Source: a virus | Strand: one strand, 5' to 3' | Virus record (IMG/VR): IMGVR_UViG_3300030020_000113 | Coordinates: 1-21,847 of that record | Length of the DNA stretch: 21,847 nt | Part shown: positions 1-7,670 of the stretch, one piece after another | Position numbering within the stretch: position 1 is the first letter of the stretch | How the letters are laid out: each line of letters starts with the position of its first letter | Notes under the pieces: generated by a model | What the model saw: the letters and a program-made list of their open reading frames with translations, nothing else | Database searches by the model: none | Told to the model about the DNA's origin: nothing | Translations under genes and position numbers: made by a program

Positions 1-435
1 GCAAGAGACTTAGCAGACCGCCTTTCCCTTCGTTTCAGCAATAGCTCAACGATCAATACTATCGCCCAATCACAAGATGAAAACGGATACCCTATCATCA
101 TCGCTTCCCATAACGGAGTTGCTACTGAAAGTAATCCAGTAGTTTGGATTCGTTTGATGAACATCGATGTTGGTGCTAAAGACATTTTCGGAAATTCAAC
201 CCTCCCATTCACTCCAACCCTCGCTCAAGTAGCTTACGAATTAAACGGTGCTGGTGCTCCAATTCCTTCTACTGCAGATTTTTCAACTTGTTTATTCGAG
301 ATCGCTCGCACTGGTTGCGTTGTTTCTGAATATGCTATTGCTAACGGAACTGCTGTTACGGAAGCGGCTGTGAATGCAGCTTCTCCTGTTCAAACTATTA
401 AGGACCTTGACTGGGGCTTCAAAGGTAACACCTAA
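1..435 (+). CDS. Putative virion structural protein, 5'-truncated
   Basis: An open frame enters from the left edge and ends at TAA 433-435, giving 144 visible residues with no start in the window. A TTG at 154 is in frame, but the reading frame is open and protein-like from base 1, so the true start lies upstream. The sequence is rich in Ala, Thr, Asn and Ile, with no charged low-complexity or membrane segment, which fits a beta-rich virion component. It lies 30 bases upstream of the scaffold-like gene and two genes before the major capsid gene, so a head-related role is likely by position. I do not recognise the family. Confidence 0.75.
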   Translation, partial: ARDLADRLSLRFSNSSTINTIAQSQDENGYPIIIASHNGVATESNPVVWIRLMNIDVGAKDIFGNSTLPFTPTLAQVAYELNGAGAPIPSTADFSTCLFEIARTGCVVSEYAIANGTAVTEAAVNAASPVQTIKDLDWGFKGNT

Positions 436-465
436 TAGTAGACATAGAAAGAGGAGACTACAACT

Positions 466-1464
466 ATGTATACTGAAAAAGAACTTAGCAGCCTAATTGA
501 GGATGTAACGAAAGAATTTACATCTCATTTAGCTAAAGCTGAACAGTCTTTGGGTTTATCCAAAAACGAAGACGAGCAGCCTAAAGACAAGAAAATCAAC
601 GGCATGGCCGATGACAAGAAAAATAGCGCTAAAGACGAAAAAACTAGCGCTAGTGAAAATAAAGAAGGCGGAAAATCAGACGATAACCGCAATGCTTCTG
701 CAGATCAAAAGCAAGAAGGCAATGATGCCAAAAAAGAAGCTTCTGCGGATAAATCTGGAAAACCGATGGAAGGCGAAAGCCACGCAGATAAAGGCATTAA
801 AGATCAACATCAACAACAAGCTGGTGCGAATCCTGCTCAAGGTGAAGATCATGGTTACGACGATGAAGACATGGCGCATATGCATTCTATGTATAGCTCA
901 ATGCCTAGATCTGAATTAAAGGCTCACCACGATTGTATCCGTAAATGTATGGACGGAATGGCTATGTCGATGAGCGAAAATGAAATGGCAAAAGCCGAAA
1001 TGGAAGACAGCAAAGAAGGCGAATATCGCCCTAATGGTGGTCCTCATGATGGTGAAGCAACTAGCAAAAAAACGGCTCCTGCAAGCGGAACTCAAGCTTT
1101 AGAGAAATCTGAAAAATTTCTAGAAGTTGACACCACTTCAGTTAAAGAAGTTCAGATTTTAAAATCAGAACTTCAGGCTGCTAAAGCTGAAGCGGAAGCC
1201 ACTAAAAAGAACTTAGACGCAGTAGAAACTTTCTTAAAAGAATTTGTAAAGAAAGCGGCTCCTGCAGGAAAAGCAATCACTTCGTTGGATGTTATCGCTA
1301 AAACCGAAAGCATGACGAAGGAAAAGCCACTTTCTAAGAGTGAAATTGATTCCAAGCTTCTAGCTAAAGCGAAAGATCAGTCTCTTTCTAAGTCAGATAG
1401 AGATGCCATTAACAGCTACTACTTTACAAAAAACATTGAAAAGGTTAGCCATCTGCTTAAGTAA
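466..1464 (+). CDS. Putative prohead scaffold/core protein
   Basis: This 332-residue protein sits 35 bases before the major capsid gene, the usual place for a scaffold or prohead core protein. An AGAGGAG ribosome binding site precedes the ATG. Residues 1-30 look helical. Residues 35-130 are low complexity, rich in Lys, Glu, Asp, Ser, Asn and Gln. Residues 130-185 are Met- and His-rich with two Cys (157, 161). Residues 214-262 form a likely coiled coil (Leu/Ala/Glu/Lys heptads), followed by a Lys-rich C-terminus. KSE occurs at 214-216, 233-235 and 291-293, and KSD at 309-311, a pattern shared with other genes here. High charge, disorder and a coiled coil are typical of scaffolds. No protease motif is visible. 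The role rests on position and composition, not on a recognised family. Confidence 0.6.
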   Translation: MYTEKELSSLIEDVTKEFTSHLAKAEQSLGLSKNEDEQPKDKKINGMADDKKNSAKDEKTSASENKEGGKSDDNRNASADQKQEGNDAKKEASADKSGKPMEGESHADKGIKDQHQQQAGANPAQGEDHGYDDEDMAHMHSMYSSMPRSELKAHHDCIRKCMDGMAMSMSENEMAKAEMEDSKEGEYRPNGGPHDGEATSKKTAPASGTQALEKSEKFLEVDTTSVKEVQILKSELQAAKAEAEATKKNLDAVETFLKEFVKKAAPAGKAITSLDVIAKTESMTKEKPLSKSEIDSKLLAKAKDQSLSKSDRDAINSYYFTKNIEKVSHLLK

Positions 1465-1499
1465 GCAGGGGTAAAATTTAGGAAACAAGGAGAAACAAA

Positions 1500-2903
1500 A
1501 TGTTAGAACAACTTCAGGGCCTCATGAAAGCATTGGAAGCAGGCAGTTATAATGCAGCCCCTAGTACTTTAGTACAAGGTGCAGCTTACCAAATCGAAGA
1601 TTTAGCGCCAGTTATGGTAAACGTGACTGCTGCTGAAGAAACCATCAAATTGCAAAAAATGTTGGACAGTCGTCCTGCAAAAAGCAACCTTTATCAGTAC
1701 AACCGCAAGTTGTCTGTAGGTCGTTTCGGTGGATCTGCTGCATACGAAGGTATGCTCGGAGCCAAAAAGACTGGTCAAGCAGCTCGTCTCGTAATTCCAA
1801 TGGCTTACTACGTTGATACTCGTGAGCATTCACTGGTAGCTAACGCAGTTGAAACTTTCGATAAAGTTTCTGCTGAAGAGCGCCAAGCACAAGACGCAGC
1901 TCTTAACTTGGCTCAAGATATCGAGTTCGACCTTTTCGCAGGTAACTCAGATTTCTCTAACCAAGGTGTTTTCGATGGTAACCCAGCGTTAGTACCTGCA
2001 TTGCCAAATATGCGCGGTGTTGATCTTCAAGTTCGTGCTTCTGACTATGAGCGCAATGGACAAGATCTCATGTTCGCATCATACGGTTCAAGTGCAACTG
2101 TAGTGTTCTCTGCAGGTGGCGCAGCCCTCACCCAATCATTGATTGAAGATATTTCAGTTCGTTCTGCCCTTAACATGGGTCGCGCTGACAAACTTATGCT
2201 TGATCCTTCTTCTCTCTCTGCTTACAACAAAATTAGCCAAGCTAAAGAACGTATCGTTCTTGCTGGTAGCCCACAAGAAGCTACTGGTTCTCACTTACGT
2301 ACTCAATGGACTTCTAGCGGTGCAATCACCATGGAAATGTCTCAGTACTTGCGTAAGCAAATTAGCCCTATCAACCAATCTATCGTAGGCGCTCCTGCTG
2401 CTCCAACAGCAACTGCTACTGACGGTGGCGCTGCTGGATCACTCCTCCAAGCTGCTGCTTATAGCTACCAAGCTGCTGCAGTTAACGCTTTCGGCGAAGG
2501 CCCAACTTCTGCTGTAACAACTGTTACTCCTGCTCTCGCTGGAAATAAAGTATCAGTTGCTATCGGTGCAGTTGCCGGTGCTCTTTACTACCGCGTTTAT
2601 CGTACTGCTGCTGGTGTGGCTGCAAACGTTGCTCCAGGACCACTCTTTATCGGTAATATTCTTGCTCTTCCAAGCGGTGCTACTTTCACCGACCTTGGTA
2701 ACTTGGCTCCAGGTGCTTTAACCGGTTTCTTGATTCAAAAAGACACGATGCATTTAGGTGAGCTAAGCGGATTCAAAAAAATCCAATTAGGTATTAGTCA
2801 ATTGTCAATCAATAACGCTTTCTATCGTTGGACTACTCTCGCAGTAGAAGCTCCACGTAAGAACGCTATCGTTGAAAATCTTCAAGGACAACTTTTCACC
2901 TAA
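1500..2903 (+). CDS. Major capsid protein with Ig/FN3-like insertion
   Basis: This is a 467-residue protein with a strong AAGGAG site six bases before the ATG. It has the layout of an HK97-fold major capsid protein: an N-terminal arm rich in Ala/Gln/Leu, a central alpha/beta core, and a C-terminal segment ending in an Arg/Lys-containing beta strand (residues 410-467). Residues about 297-405 look like an inserted Ig/FN3-like domain: a Pro/Ala/Thr linker, then YSYQAAAVNAFGEGPTS, and later ALYYRVYRTAAG, the typical strand patterns of fibronectin type III repeats. The core resumes at about 410. Such insertions often sit on the outer capsid surface. A strong terminator follows directly, as expected for the most highly expressed head gene. 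No cleaved N-terminal delta domain is obvious, consistent with a separate scaffold gene upstream. The family call is by pattern recognition, without a database match. Confidence 0.8.
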   Translation: MLEQLQGLMKALEAGSYNAAPSTLVQGAAYQIEDLAPVMVNVTAAEETIKLQKMLDSRPAKSNLYQYNRKLSVGRFGGSAAYEGMLGAKKTGQAARLVIPMAYYVDTREHSLVANAVETFDKVSAEERQAQDAALNLAQDIEFDLFAGNSDFSNQGVFDGNPALVPALPNMRGVDLQVRASDYERNGQDLMFASYGSSATVVFSAGGAALTQSLIEDISVRSALNMGRADKLMLDPSSLSAYNKISQAKERIVLAGSPQEATGSHLRTQWTSSGAITMEMSQYLRKQISPINQSIVGAPAAPTATATDGGAAGSLLQAAAYSYQAAAVNAFGEGPTSAVTTVTPALAGNKVSVAIGAVAGALYYRVYRTAAGVAANVAPGPLFIGNILALPSGATFTDLGNLAPGALTGFLIQKDTMHLGELSGFKKIQLGISQLSINNAFYRWTTLAVEAPRKNAIVENLQGQLFT

Positions 2904-2928
2904 GACTTAAACATCATTGATTTAAAGG

Positions 2929-2960
2929 GCCTCCATAGTTAATTCTATGGGGGCTTTTTT
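2929..2960 (+). terminator. Rho-independent terminator after the capsid gene
   Basis: A 10-base-pair stem (2929-2938 with 2945-2954, one G-T wobble) encloses the 6-base loop TTAATT and is followed by six T residues (2955-2960). It begins 25 bases after the capsid stop codon. A nearly identical hairpin follows the tail tube gene at 18986. Confidence 0.9.
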
Positions 2961-2997
2961 GTGTTCGTTTTCTATTGACTTTTGTATATGGGTGAGA

Positions 2998-3005
2998 TAA
3001 TCTTA
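2998..3005 (+). promoter_or_regulatory. YAATCTTA motif before HNH gene 1
   Basis: TAATCTTA lies five bases before the ATG at 3011, with no Shine-Dalgarno sequence between. A TTGACT at 2975-2980 lies 17 bases upstream of TAATCT, so a sigma70-like reading is also possible here. It is one of nine intergenic copies of the motif. Confidence 0.55.
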
Positions 3006-3010
3006 TATAT

Positions 3011-3544
3011 ATGAAGGCCTGTACTGCTTGTAAAGAAAATAAAGAATTCAAAGATTTTGGAAAAGCCAAATTTGGTAAAGATGGACTTAGAGCTATCTGT
3101 AAAAAATGTCATAACTCCGATTCAAGGGAATGGCAAAAAGAAAACCTAGAAAAGATCCGTTTAAGAAGAAGAGCAAAAAAAGAAAAAGATCCTGTGTTAG
3201 CATCACAAAAACGTGCAGTTCAGACATTAAGAAGGAAAGAAAAATTAAAAATATACGATCAGGAATACAGGAAAAATAATCCAGGAAAATCTAACGCAAA
3301 GACTGCTAGGAGACGTGCCCAAAAAAGAGCCGCTACACCTAAATGGTTGACAGAAGATCATTGGACCCAAATAGAGATTTTTTATATAGAAGCTGCAAAG
3401 TTAACACAAAGTACCGGAATACCACATGAAGTCGATCATATAGAACCTGTTATGGGCAAAGACAGAAAAGGTCTTCATGTACCTTGGAATCTAAGAGTTA
3501 TTACTAGATCCGAAAATCGTCATAAAAGTAGAAAAGTCTTATAG
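3011..3544 (+). CDS. HNH homing endonuclease 1
   Basis: This 177-residue protein is a free-standing phage HNH endonuclease. The N-terminus holds a treble-clef-like zinc site (C4xxC7 and C30xxC33, with the typical KDG between them). A long basic helical linker (residues 40-108) follows, then ATPKWLT and the HNH core: HEVDHIEP (H139, D142, H143), GLHVPWNL (N160) and SENRHKS (N169, H171). Enzymes of this type cut phage DNA and promote their own spread into related genomes. The gene has no ribosome binding site; its ATG lies five bases after a YAATCTTA motif. It follows the capsid terminator, and its stop overlaps the stop of the opposite-strand thymidylate kinase by six bases. It shares the ATPKWLT and GLHVPWNL blocks with the HNH gene at 19056, so the two are paralogues. 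Confidence 0.92.
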   Translation: MKACTACKENKEFKDFGKAKFGKDGLRAICKKCHNSDSREWQKENLEKIRLRRRAKKEKDPVLASQKRAVQTLRRKEKLKIYDQEYRKNNPGKSNAKTARRRAQKRAATPKWLTEDHWTQIEIFYIEAAKLTQSTGIPHEVDHIEPVMGKDRKGLHVPWNLRVITRSENRHKSRKVL

Positions 3545-4162
3545 GGGTAGTGTTGCGATCTTATCTAGAATACCGTCTAGTTCTTGTCGTACTTCGTCAA
3601 TAGTACCATTCGCATTAACTCGAAATACTTTCATGAACTGTCCATATTGATTAAGATGTTTTTCGAAAGAAGATCGAACTTTCTCTTGAAAAGGTACACC
3701 TTTCATCTCAATAACATCGGAAGTGCCACGATTATTGCGACGCTTAAGGGCTGTATCTGTACTAACATCAAAATAAATAACTGCGCCGGGTAACTGGGTT
3801 TCAAGTCCTACAAAACGCTCATAAAGATTCTTAGTAAAATCTTCGTCCACATTATGATCGGTATAGGCAAGATGACTCAACCATCCACGATCAGATACGA
3901 CTAACTGTGAATTTACCGTTTTTAACCATCGATCATTTTCGAATCGCATTGCGGAAAAAACAAGCTCCATTGCTTCGCCGCTTAGGTTACTATTTGGGTC
4001 AAGAACTAATTCCCGCATTTTCACACATGCTGGAATATGCGGATTGCCCACTTCGCGGGTTTCGGTTACTGAAAAACCACGTTTCTTGGCCTGTTCAATG
4101 AAATATTTAAGGCCGGTTGTCTTTCCTGCGCCATCTGTACCTTCGAATTCTACTTTAAGCAT
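3539..4162 (-). CDS. tmk: Thymidylate (dTMP) kinase
   Basis: The 207-residue product has the features of a P-loop thymidylate kinase, which phosphorylates dTMP to dTDP for DNA synthesis. The Walker A loop is GTDGAGKTT (residues 8-16), the DR motif is D91-R92, and a lid-like Arg cluster RRNNRG lies at 141-146. The length fits the family (about 200-215). The third residue of the DR motif is Gly rather than the common Tyr/Phe/Trp. Start: ATG at 4160-4162 with AAGGAG nine bases upstream on the minus strand. It is the only minus-strand gene in the window, has its own promoter, and converges on HNH gene 1 with a six-base overlap of stops. A nucleotide-metabolism gene inside a virion cluster suggests an inserted cargo gene. 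A related deoxynucleotide kinase specificity cannot be excluded. Confidence 0.88.
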   Translation of the reverse strand: MLKVEFEGTDGAGKTTGLKYFIEQAKKRGFSVTETREVGNPHIPACVKMRELVLDPNSNLSGEAMELVFSAMRFENDRWLKTVNSQLVVSDRGWLSHLAYTDHNVDEDFTKNLYERFVGLETQLPGAVIYFDVSTDTALKRRNNRGTSDVIEMKGVPFQEKVRSSFEKHLNQYGQFMKVFRVNANGTIDEVRQELDGILDKIATLPL

Positions 4163-4191
4163 TTAAATCTCCTTCTATGATTGTAGAATAG

Positions 4192-4219
4192 ATAATAACA
4201 CGAAAAATGTCTTTTTCAA
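4192..4219 (-). promoter_or_regulatory. Sigma70-like promoter for thymidylate kinase
   Basis: On the minus strand TTGAAA (4219-4214) is followed after 16 bases by TATTAT (4197-4192), about 30 bases before the kinase start. Each box resembles the host consensus, unlike the plus-strand YAATCTTA sites, so this gene may be read by host RNA polymerase. Confidence 0.6.
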
Positions 4220-4229
4220 GCTTTTTATG

Positions 4230-4237
4230 CAATCTTA
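4230..4237 (+). promoter_or_regulatory. YAATCTTA motif before the 4273 gene
   Basis: CAATCTTA followed by TAA lies 35 bases before the ATG at 4273, in the divergent gap with the kinase gene. It would restart structural-gene transcription after the HNH/kinase interruption. Confidence 0.5.
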
Positions 4238-4272
4238 TAAGTTAGAGAACTACTTTTTTTGAGGTATTTAAA

Positions 4273-4746
4273 ATGAGATTGACCTCCGTACCAATTATAA
4301 ACTTTAGCAATATCAATGACTTCCAAGAAACAAGTCAGTGGACAATAAGGGCATCGGATCCGAATACCCTTTATTATCAACTATTTGACTTAGATAATAT
4401 TACTAGTACCCAAGCTCCATTTTCTGCTCTAAATGGCGGTTTCTTCAATGCTGCTATTCAAAACTATCCCCAACGATATATTGCAGGAGTGGGTACGAGC
4501 AATCAGCCAATCAGCATGACTATTACTTTTCCTAGTTTAAGCATTGGAAAAACACTTACTTATACAGGCACCCCCGATCCCAATGATGCTTCTGTTTGGT
4601 CTTTTAATATTCCAGGATATGCAAATGTTGGGTATGGACCTTCTAGCGGAAACGTTATCTTTACTTTAACTCAAGGCATAAATACTTGGACTTGGACCGT
4701 TACAAATATGTTAGCGGTTGAACAAACCAATCAGGGATGTTGCTAA
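4273..4746 (+). CDS. Hypothetical virion protein
   Basis: This 157-residue protein has a GAGG site eight bases before the ATG. The sequence is rich in Thr, Ser, Asn, Gly and aromatic residues (for example NTWTWTVTNM near the C-terminus), with few charges, suggesting an all-beta fold. It ends in two Cys. No family is recognised. It is the first gene after the HNH/kinase insertion, and its stop overlaps the next start (TAATG), so the two are probably co-translated. A small head or decoration protein is possible by position only. Confidence 0.75.
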   Translation: MRLTSVPIINFSNINDFQETSQWTIRASDPNTLYYQLFDLDNITSTQAPFSALNGGFFNAAIQNYPQRYIAGVGTSNQPISMTITFPSLSIGKTLTYTGTPDPNDASVWSFNIPGYANVGYGPSSGNVIFTLTQGINTWTWTVTNMLAVEQTNQGCC

Positions 4747-5681
4747 TGAGTAATCCTCCATTTAAGCCAGGACCACCATATGTAGAACAACAAGCTCCTT
4801 ATGAGCCGGTTCCTAAACCTACATCTGGTCCATTAGACGGCACTCCTCAACCTCCGAATTTCGATAAGGATAAGCAATTCTATTCTGCTGCATATCCAGT
4901 CCACATGAGTAAATCGTCTGGTCTATTGAGTAGATGTGAGCCTATTCTTACTCCACAATTATTGATTTCTCGTTATCTCAAAGGGATTCCCTTGGCATTT
5001 CCAAATGGTGATTCTTACAGTGCTGAAGACGTTAAAGACCAAATTGGTCTGGCTATTAATGAAGTCGAAATGCTTTGTAAGATTACTTTAAGCAGAGAAC
5101 AGTTTACTGATAAGGTCCCATTCGATATCGCTCTCTACAAAAGTTTCATTTATTTAAAAACAGAACAAAATCCTATCTTGGCTGTACAAAGCGTTCAAAT
5201 TGTTAGTAGTGATGGGTATGCGGTTTTTAAAATTCCACCTGAATGGCTTGAGCCTAGTAACTTTGCTAAAGGTATTGTTAACGTAGTACCAATTCTAGGT
5301 GCCTACTCTGTTGCTAGTGGCGGCGGAGTTGGTGCTTACGGTGGTATTCCGTATTTGAATGTTTTTAGTTCACTTACTTTTGTTCCTGGATTTTGGCAAA
5401 TTGTTTATCAGACCGGTGTTTCAAAAATTGAAGGTCAGTTTCCTACAGTGATCAATGATTTAGTGGGAACCATTGCTGCCATTAATATGCTCTCTGTGAT
5501 CACTAATCTGTTTCTGACTACAAGTCAGTCATTGAGTAGGGATGGTATCAGCCAATCATCTTCTGGACCTGGCCCTAGAATGTACCTTCCTTACATCGAA
5601 CAATTAGAAAAGAAAAAAATGGAATTGGTTGGTAAAGTAAAAGCTACTTTTGCAACTAAATTCTTGGTATCGAATATTTAA
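4746..5681 (+). CDS. Putative head-tail adaptor/neck-type structural protein
   Basis: I chose the ATG at 4746, which overlaps the previous stop as TAATG, rather than the ATG at 4737; this gives 311 residues. The N-terminal 50 residues are Pro-rich and probably flexible (PPFKPGPPYVEQQ). The next region resembles a small helical connector domain: LLISRYLKGIPL, then EVEMLCKITLSREQF. A beta-rich middle contains FKIPPEWLE, and a Gly-rich stretch (GGGVGAYGG) precedes hydrophobic helices. Head-completion adaptors commonly have this plan of short helices grading residues laid out on a connector ring, but I cannot name the family. The C-terminal helix is Lys-rich. The next gene begins four bases after its stop. 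Confidence 0.7.
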   Translation: MSNPPFKPGPPYVEQQAPYEPVPKPTSGPLDGTPQPPNFDKDKQFYSAAYPVHMSKSSGLLSRCEPILTPQLLISRYLKGIPLAFPNGDSYSAEDVKDQIGLAINEVEMLCKITLSREQFTDKVPFDIALYKSFIYLKTEQNPILAVQSVQIVSSDGYAVFKIPPEWLEPSNFAKGIVNVVPILGAYSVASGGGVGAYGGIPYLNVFSSLTFVPGFWQIVYQTGVSKIEGQFPTVINDLVGTIAAINMLSVITNLFLTTSQSLSRDGISQSSSGPGPRMYLPYIEQLEKKKMELVGKVKATFATKFLVSNI

Positions 5682-5685
5682 TTTT

Positions 5686-6810
5686 ATGGAATGTAATTTA
5701 ATAAATAAATCTGAAAATCCTGCCCAATATGCTGAACAAGCCAATAAAGGGTTGATTTTACTATATCCAGTAAAGATTAATGGTCAAGATTGTAGGTCAG
5801 ATAATGGTATCCCATACCATTCTACCATCAAAGAATTCGACGCAAATAAAGATCACGCTCACGAAATTCATAACATGGCCAAACACCTTCCATTGAATCC
5901 TCCTGATGCAAAAAATACTCAGATAGAACCAAACCAATTTAAAGATCGTAATGGATCGGATGTTTTTGTCATTACATTAAAAGGTAATTCTGCAGAGAAA
6001 ATGAAAGAGCATCATGGTAAATTTGCACATATGGGACTTCCTGAACAACGTGAATGGGCACCCCATATCAGTGTTCCTAAAGATATGCATGACAAAATTA
6101 AATCCTCTGGCGCTAAAACCGCAAAGGAAGCAGGAATTGAATTTGGTAATGCAGAATTGAAAAAGGGTCCTAAGAGGCTAAAAACCTACCATCATCAATC
6201 AGATAGTGCTGAACCCCAATTTCCTGATCAGAGCGACTATACCGCAAAATTATCCGTCAATAAGTCCGAACAAGTCCTAGAAAAAGGCGCACTAAAAAAT
6301 GTCGGTATAGGATTGGGCATGGCAGCAGCGCTAGCTGGAGGCACTAATCATACTTCGAATATCAAAAATTCTCCCGACATGCAAGCCCATCAAAATAATT
6401 ACGATCACAAAAAAATGCTAAATGCTATCATGCAAGTAGAATCAAGTGGTGGGAAAAATACAAACCACGCTCCTACTTCTCAAGGTCAGGCTTATGGTAA
6501 ATGGGCTTTAATGCCTAACACCATTACAGATACTATTAAGGGACACAAGGACCTTCAAGCAAAATATGGGAAGGCCCTGACATTAAAGGGTCCTCAATTG
6601 CACAGATTTATGCAGGATAACAAAGGTCTTGAAGAAATAATAGCAGATCGTCATCTAGCCCACATAGAGCACAATTTTAAAAATAACCCCGATCAAACGG
6701 CTTTTGCTTGGAATCAAGGTATAACTGGTACCAAGAAGAACAATGCAAATTCTATTTCAAATCATCCCTATGTCAAAAAGATTAGAGATGCGTACAGTAA
6801 GGAAAAGTAA
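5686..6810 (+). CDS. 2H phosphoesterase-like / lytic transglycosylase-like fusion protein
   Basis: I chose ATG 5686 (374 residues); an in-frame TTG at 5650 would overlap the previous gene. Residues about 20-165 carry the paired H-x-S/T motifs of 2H phosphoesterases: YHSTIKEF (H45, T47) and APHISVPK (H127, S129), 82 residues apart, each after a predicted strand (KGLILLYPV; DVFVITL). Known 2H enzymes cleave cyclic or 2',3'-linked nucleotide phosphates. Residues 205-219 form a short Gly/Ala hydrophobic segment. Residues 238-374 look like a lysozyme-superfamily transglycosylase: IMQVESSGGKN with a likely catalytic E252, YGKWALMPNTI, and AFAWNQG, matching the AYNxG region. Such domains open the cell wall during DNA delivery. 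KSE occurs at 8-10 and 193-195. A virion-carried two-domain enzyme is likely; the substrate of the 2H domain is unknown. Confidence 0.78.
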   Translation: MECNLINKSENPAQYAEQANKGLILLYPVKINGQDCRSDNGIPYHSTIKEFDANKDHAHEIHNMAKHLPLNPPDAKNTQIEPNQFKDRNGSDVFVITLKGNSAEKMKEHHGKFAHMGLPEQREWAPHISVPKDMHDKIKSSGAKTAKEAGIEFGNAELKKGPKRLKTYHHQSDSAEPQFPDQSDYTAKLSVNKSEQVLEKGALKNVGIGLGMAAALAGGTNHTSNIKNSPDMQAHQNNYDHKKMLNAIMQVESSGGKNTNHAPTSQGQAYGKWALMPNTITDTIKGHKDLQAKYGKALTLKGPQLHRFMQDNKGLEEIIADRHLAHIEHNFKNNPDQTAFAWNQGITGTKKNNANSISNHPYVKKIRDAYSKEK

Positions 6811-6811
6811 T

Positions 6812-7306
6812 ATGAAAATCTCAGAAAATGATATCTCCTCTACAGAACCATTTGGAACAATCGACGGCAATCAAGTAAAATTGGTGTGTACTAAAGGTGG
6901 CTTAAATTTAGCTACAGTGACCGACCATAAAGGTCAAGATACTGTGCTTGGGGCGGCTTCTCACCGTGCGATTCTCTGCTATTCAATCGAACAAAAATTT
7001 CCAAACTATCATCCACCAATTATGAAAAGTGAAGGCTTGAAATTCAGCGCTGAAAGTCATTCTCATTTTTTAACAGAAGATCTCCGTAAATCTGGACACG
7101 ATATTTATTCTGTACAAGAAGGTAATAGCGTAGATTTTTATGTTACCAAACTAAACATTAAGGTCGCTACTATAAATTCTTCTATTAAAAATAACCAACT
7201 TGTAATTGATGCTTACAAGCTGCCAAAAGAGTTCGTTTCTGGTATCAGTGGCGCAGTTAGCGAAAAAGCCCTAGGTTCTGGGTTGAAAGGTGTAAAGGTC
7301 TTATAA
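6812..7306 (+). CDS. Hypothetical protein
   Basis: I chose ATG 6812, one base after the previous stop, with AAGGA about eight bases upstream; a longer frame from 6743 would lie inside the preceding gene. The 164-residue protein has mixed alpha/beta character, one KSE at 72-74, a His-rich stretch (ESHSHFLTEDL), and a Gly/Ala/Ser-rich C-terminus ending in GLKGVKVL. No family is recognised. The tight spacing to the 2H/transglycosylase gene suggests co-expression and perhaps a joint role in the particle. Confidence 0.72.
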   Translation: MKISENDISSTEPFGTIDGNQVKLVCTKGGLNLATVTDHKGQDTVLGAASHRAILCYSIEQKFPNYHPPIMKSEGLKFSAESHSHFLTEDLRKSGHDIYSVQEGNSVDFYVTKLNIKVATINSSIKNNQLVIDAYKLPKEFVSGISGAVSEKALGSGLKGVKVL

Positions 7307-7307
7307 T

Positions 7308-7670
7308 ATGTGCGTTAAAATTATTTGTAGTGATCACGAACATGAATTTGATCCAAATGAGCCTTTGGAACGCCAGATCGTTGGCGCTAAAGAGGTTTTT
7401 GTAAGTTATAGCCCTATGGATTCTAAAATTCCATTTTTCTTAAAAGAATTGGACAGGCTTTGCAGTAGTGGAACTAGTTGCAAATTGGACTTTAAGTTTA
7501 AAGCAAATAATAATCTAGAAGGTTTTAAGATGGAAAGACATCTAGAAAAAATAAAACAAAATTTCGAAGTAAATGAGATAGTTAAAAATTTAGTTAATAT
7601 GTACGACAAAACAGATAAGAAATTAGAAGAAATAAGTAACGGCTTGTTAAGGAAAGTAAATGAGCAATAG
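7308..7670 (+). CDS. Hypothetical small acidic/coiled-coil protein
   Basis: The protein has 120 residues, and its ATG starts one base after the previous stop, with AAAGG nine bases upstream. The N-terminal half is beta-like (VKIICSDHEHEF; EVFVSYSP). The C-terminal half from about residue 75 is helical with heptad-like spacing (HLEKIKQNFEVNEIVKNL), consistent with a coiled coil. Its end overlaps the next gene by 11 bases. No family is recognised. Confidence 0.7.
   Translation: MCVKIICSDHEHEFDPNEPLERQIVGAKEVFVSYSPMDSKIPFFLKELDRLCSSGTSCKLDFKFKANNNLEGFKMERHLEKIKQNFEVNEIVKNLVNMYDKTDKKLEEISNGLLRKVNEQ

Noticed and set aside
5650-5685. Upstream TTG start for the 2H/transglycosylase gene
   Set aside because: It lies inside the previous gene with no ribosome binding site; ATG 5686 just after that gene's stop fits the tight spacing of the cluster.
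6743-6811. Extended start of the 6812 gene inside the preceding gene
   Set aside because: The added residues read as the out-of-frame end of the transglycosylase gene, and ATG 6812 has AAGGA at a good distance.
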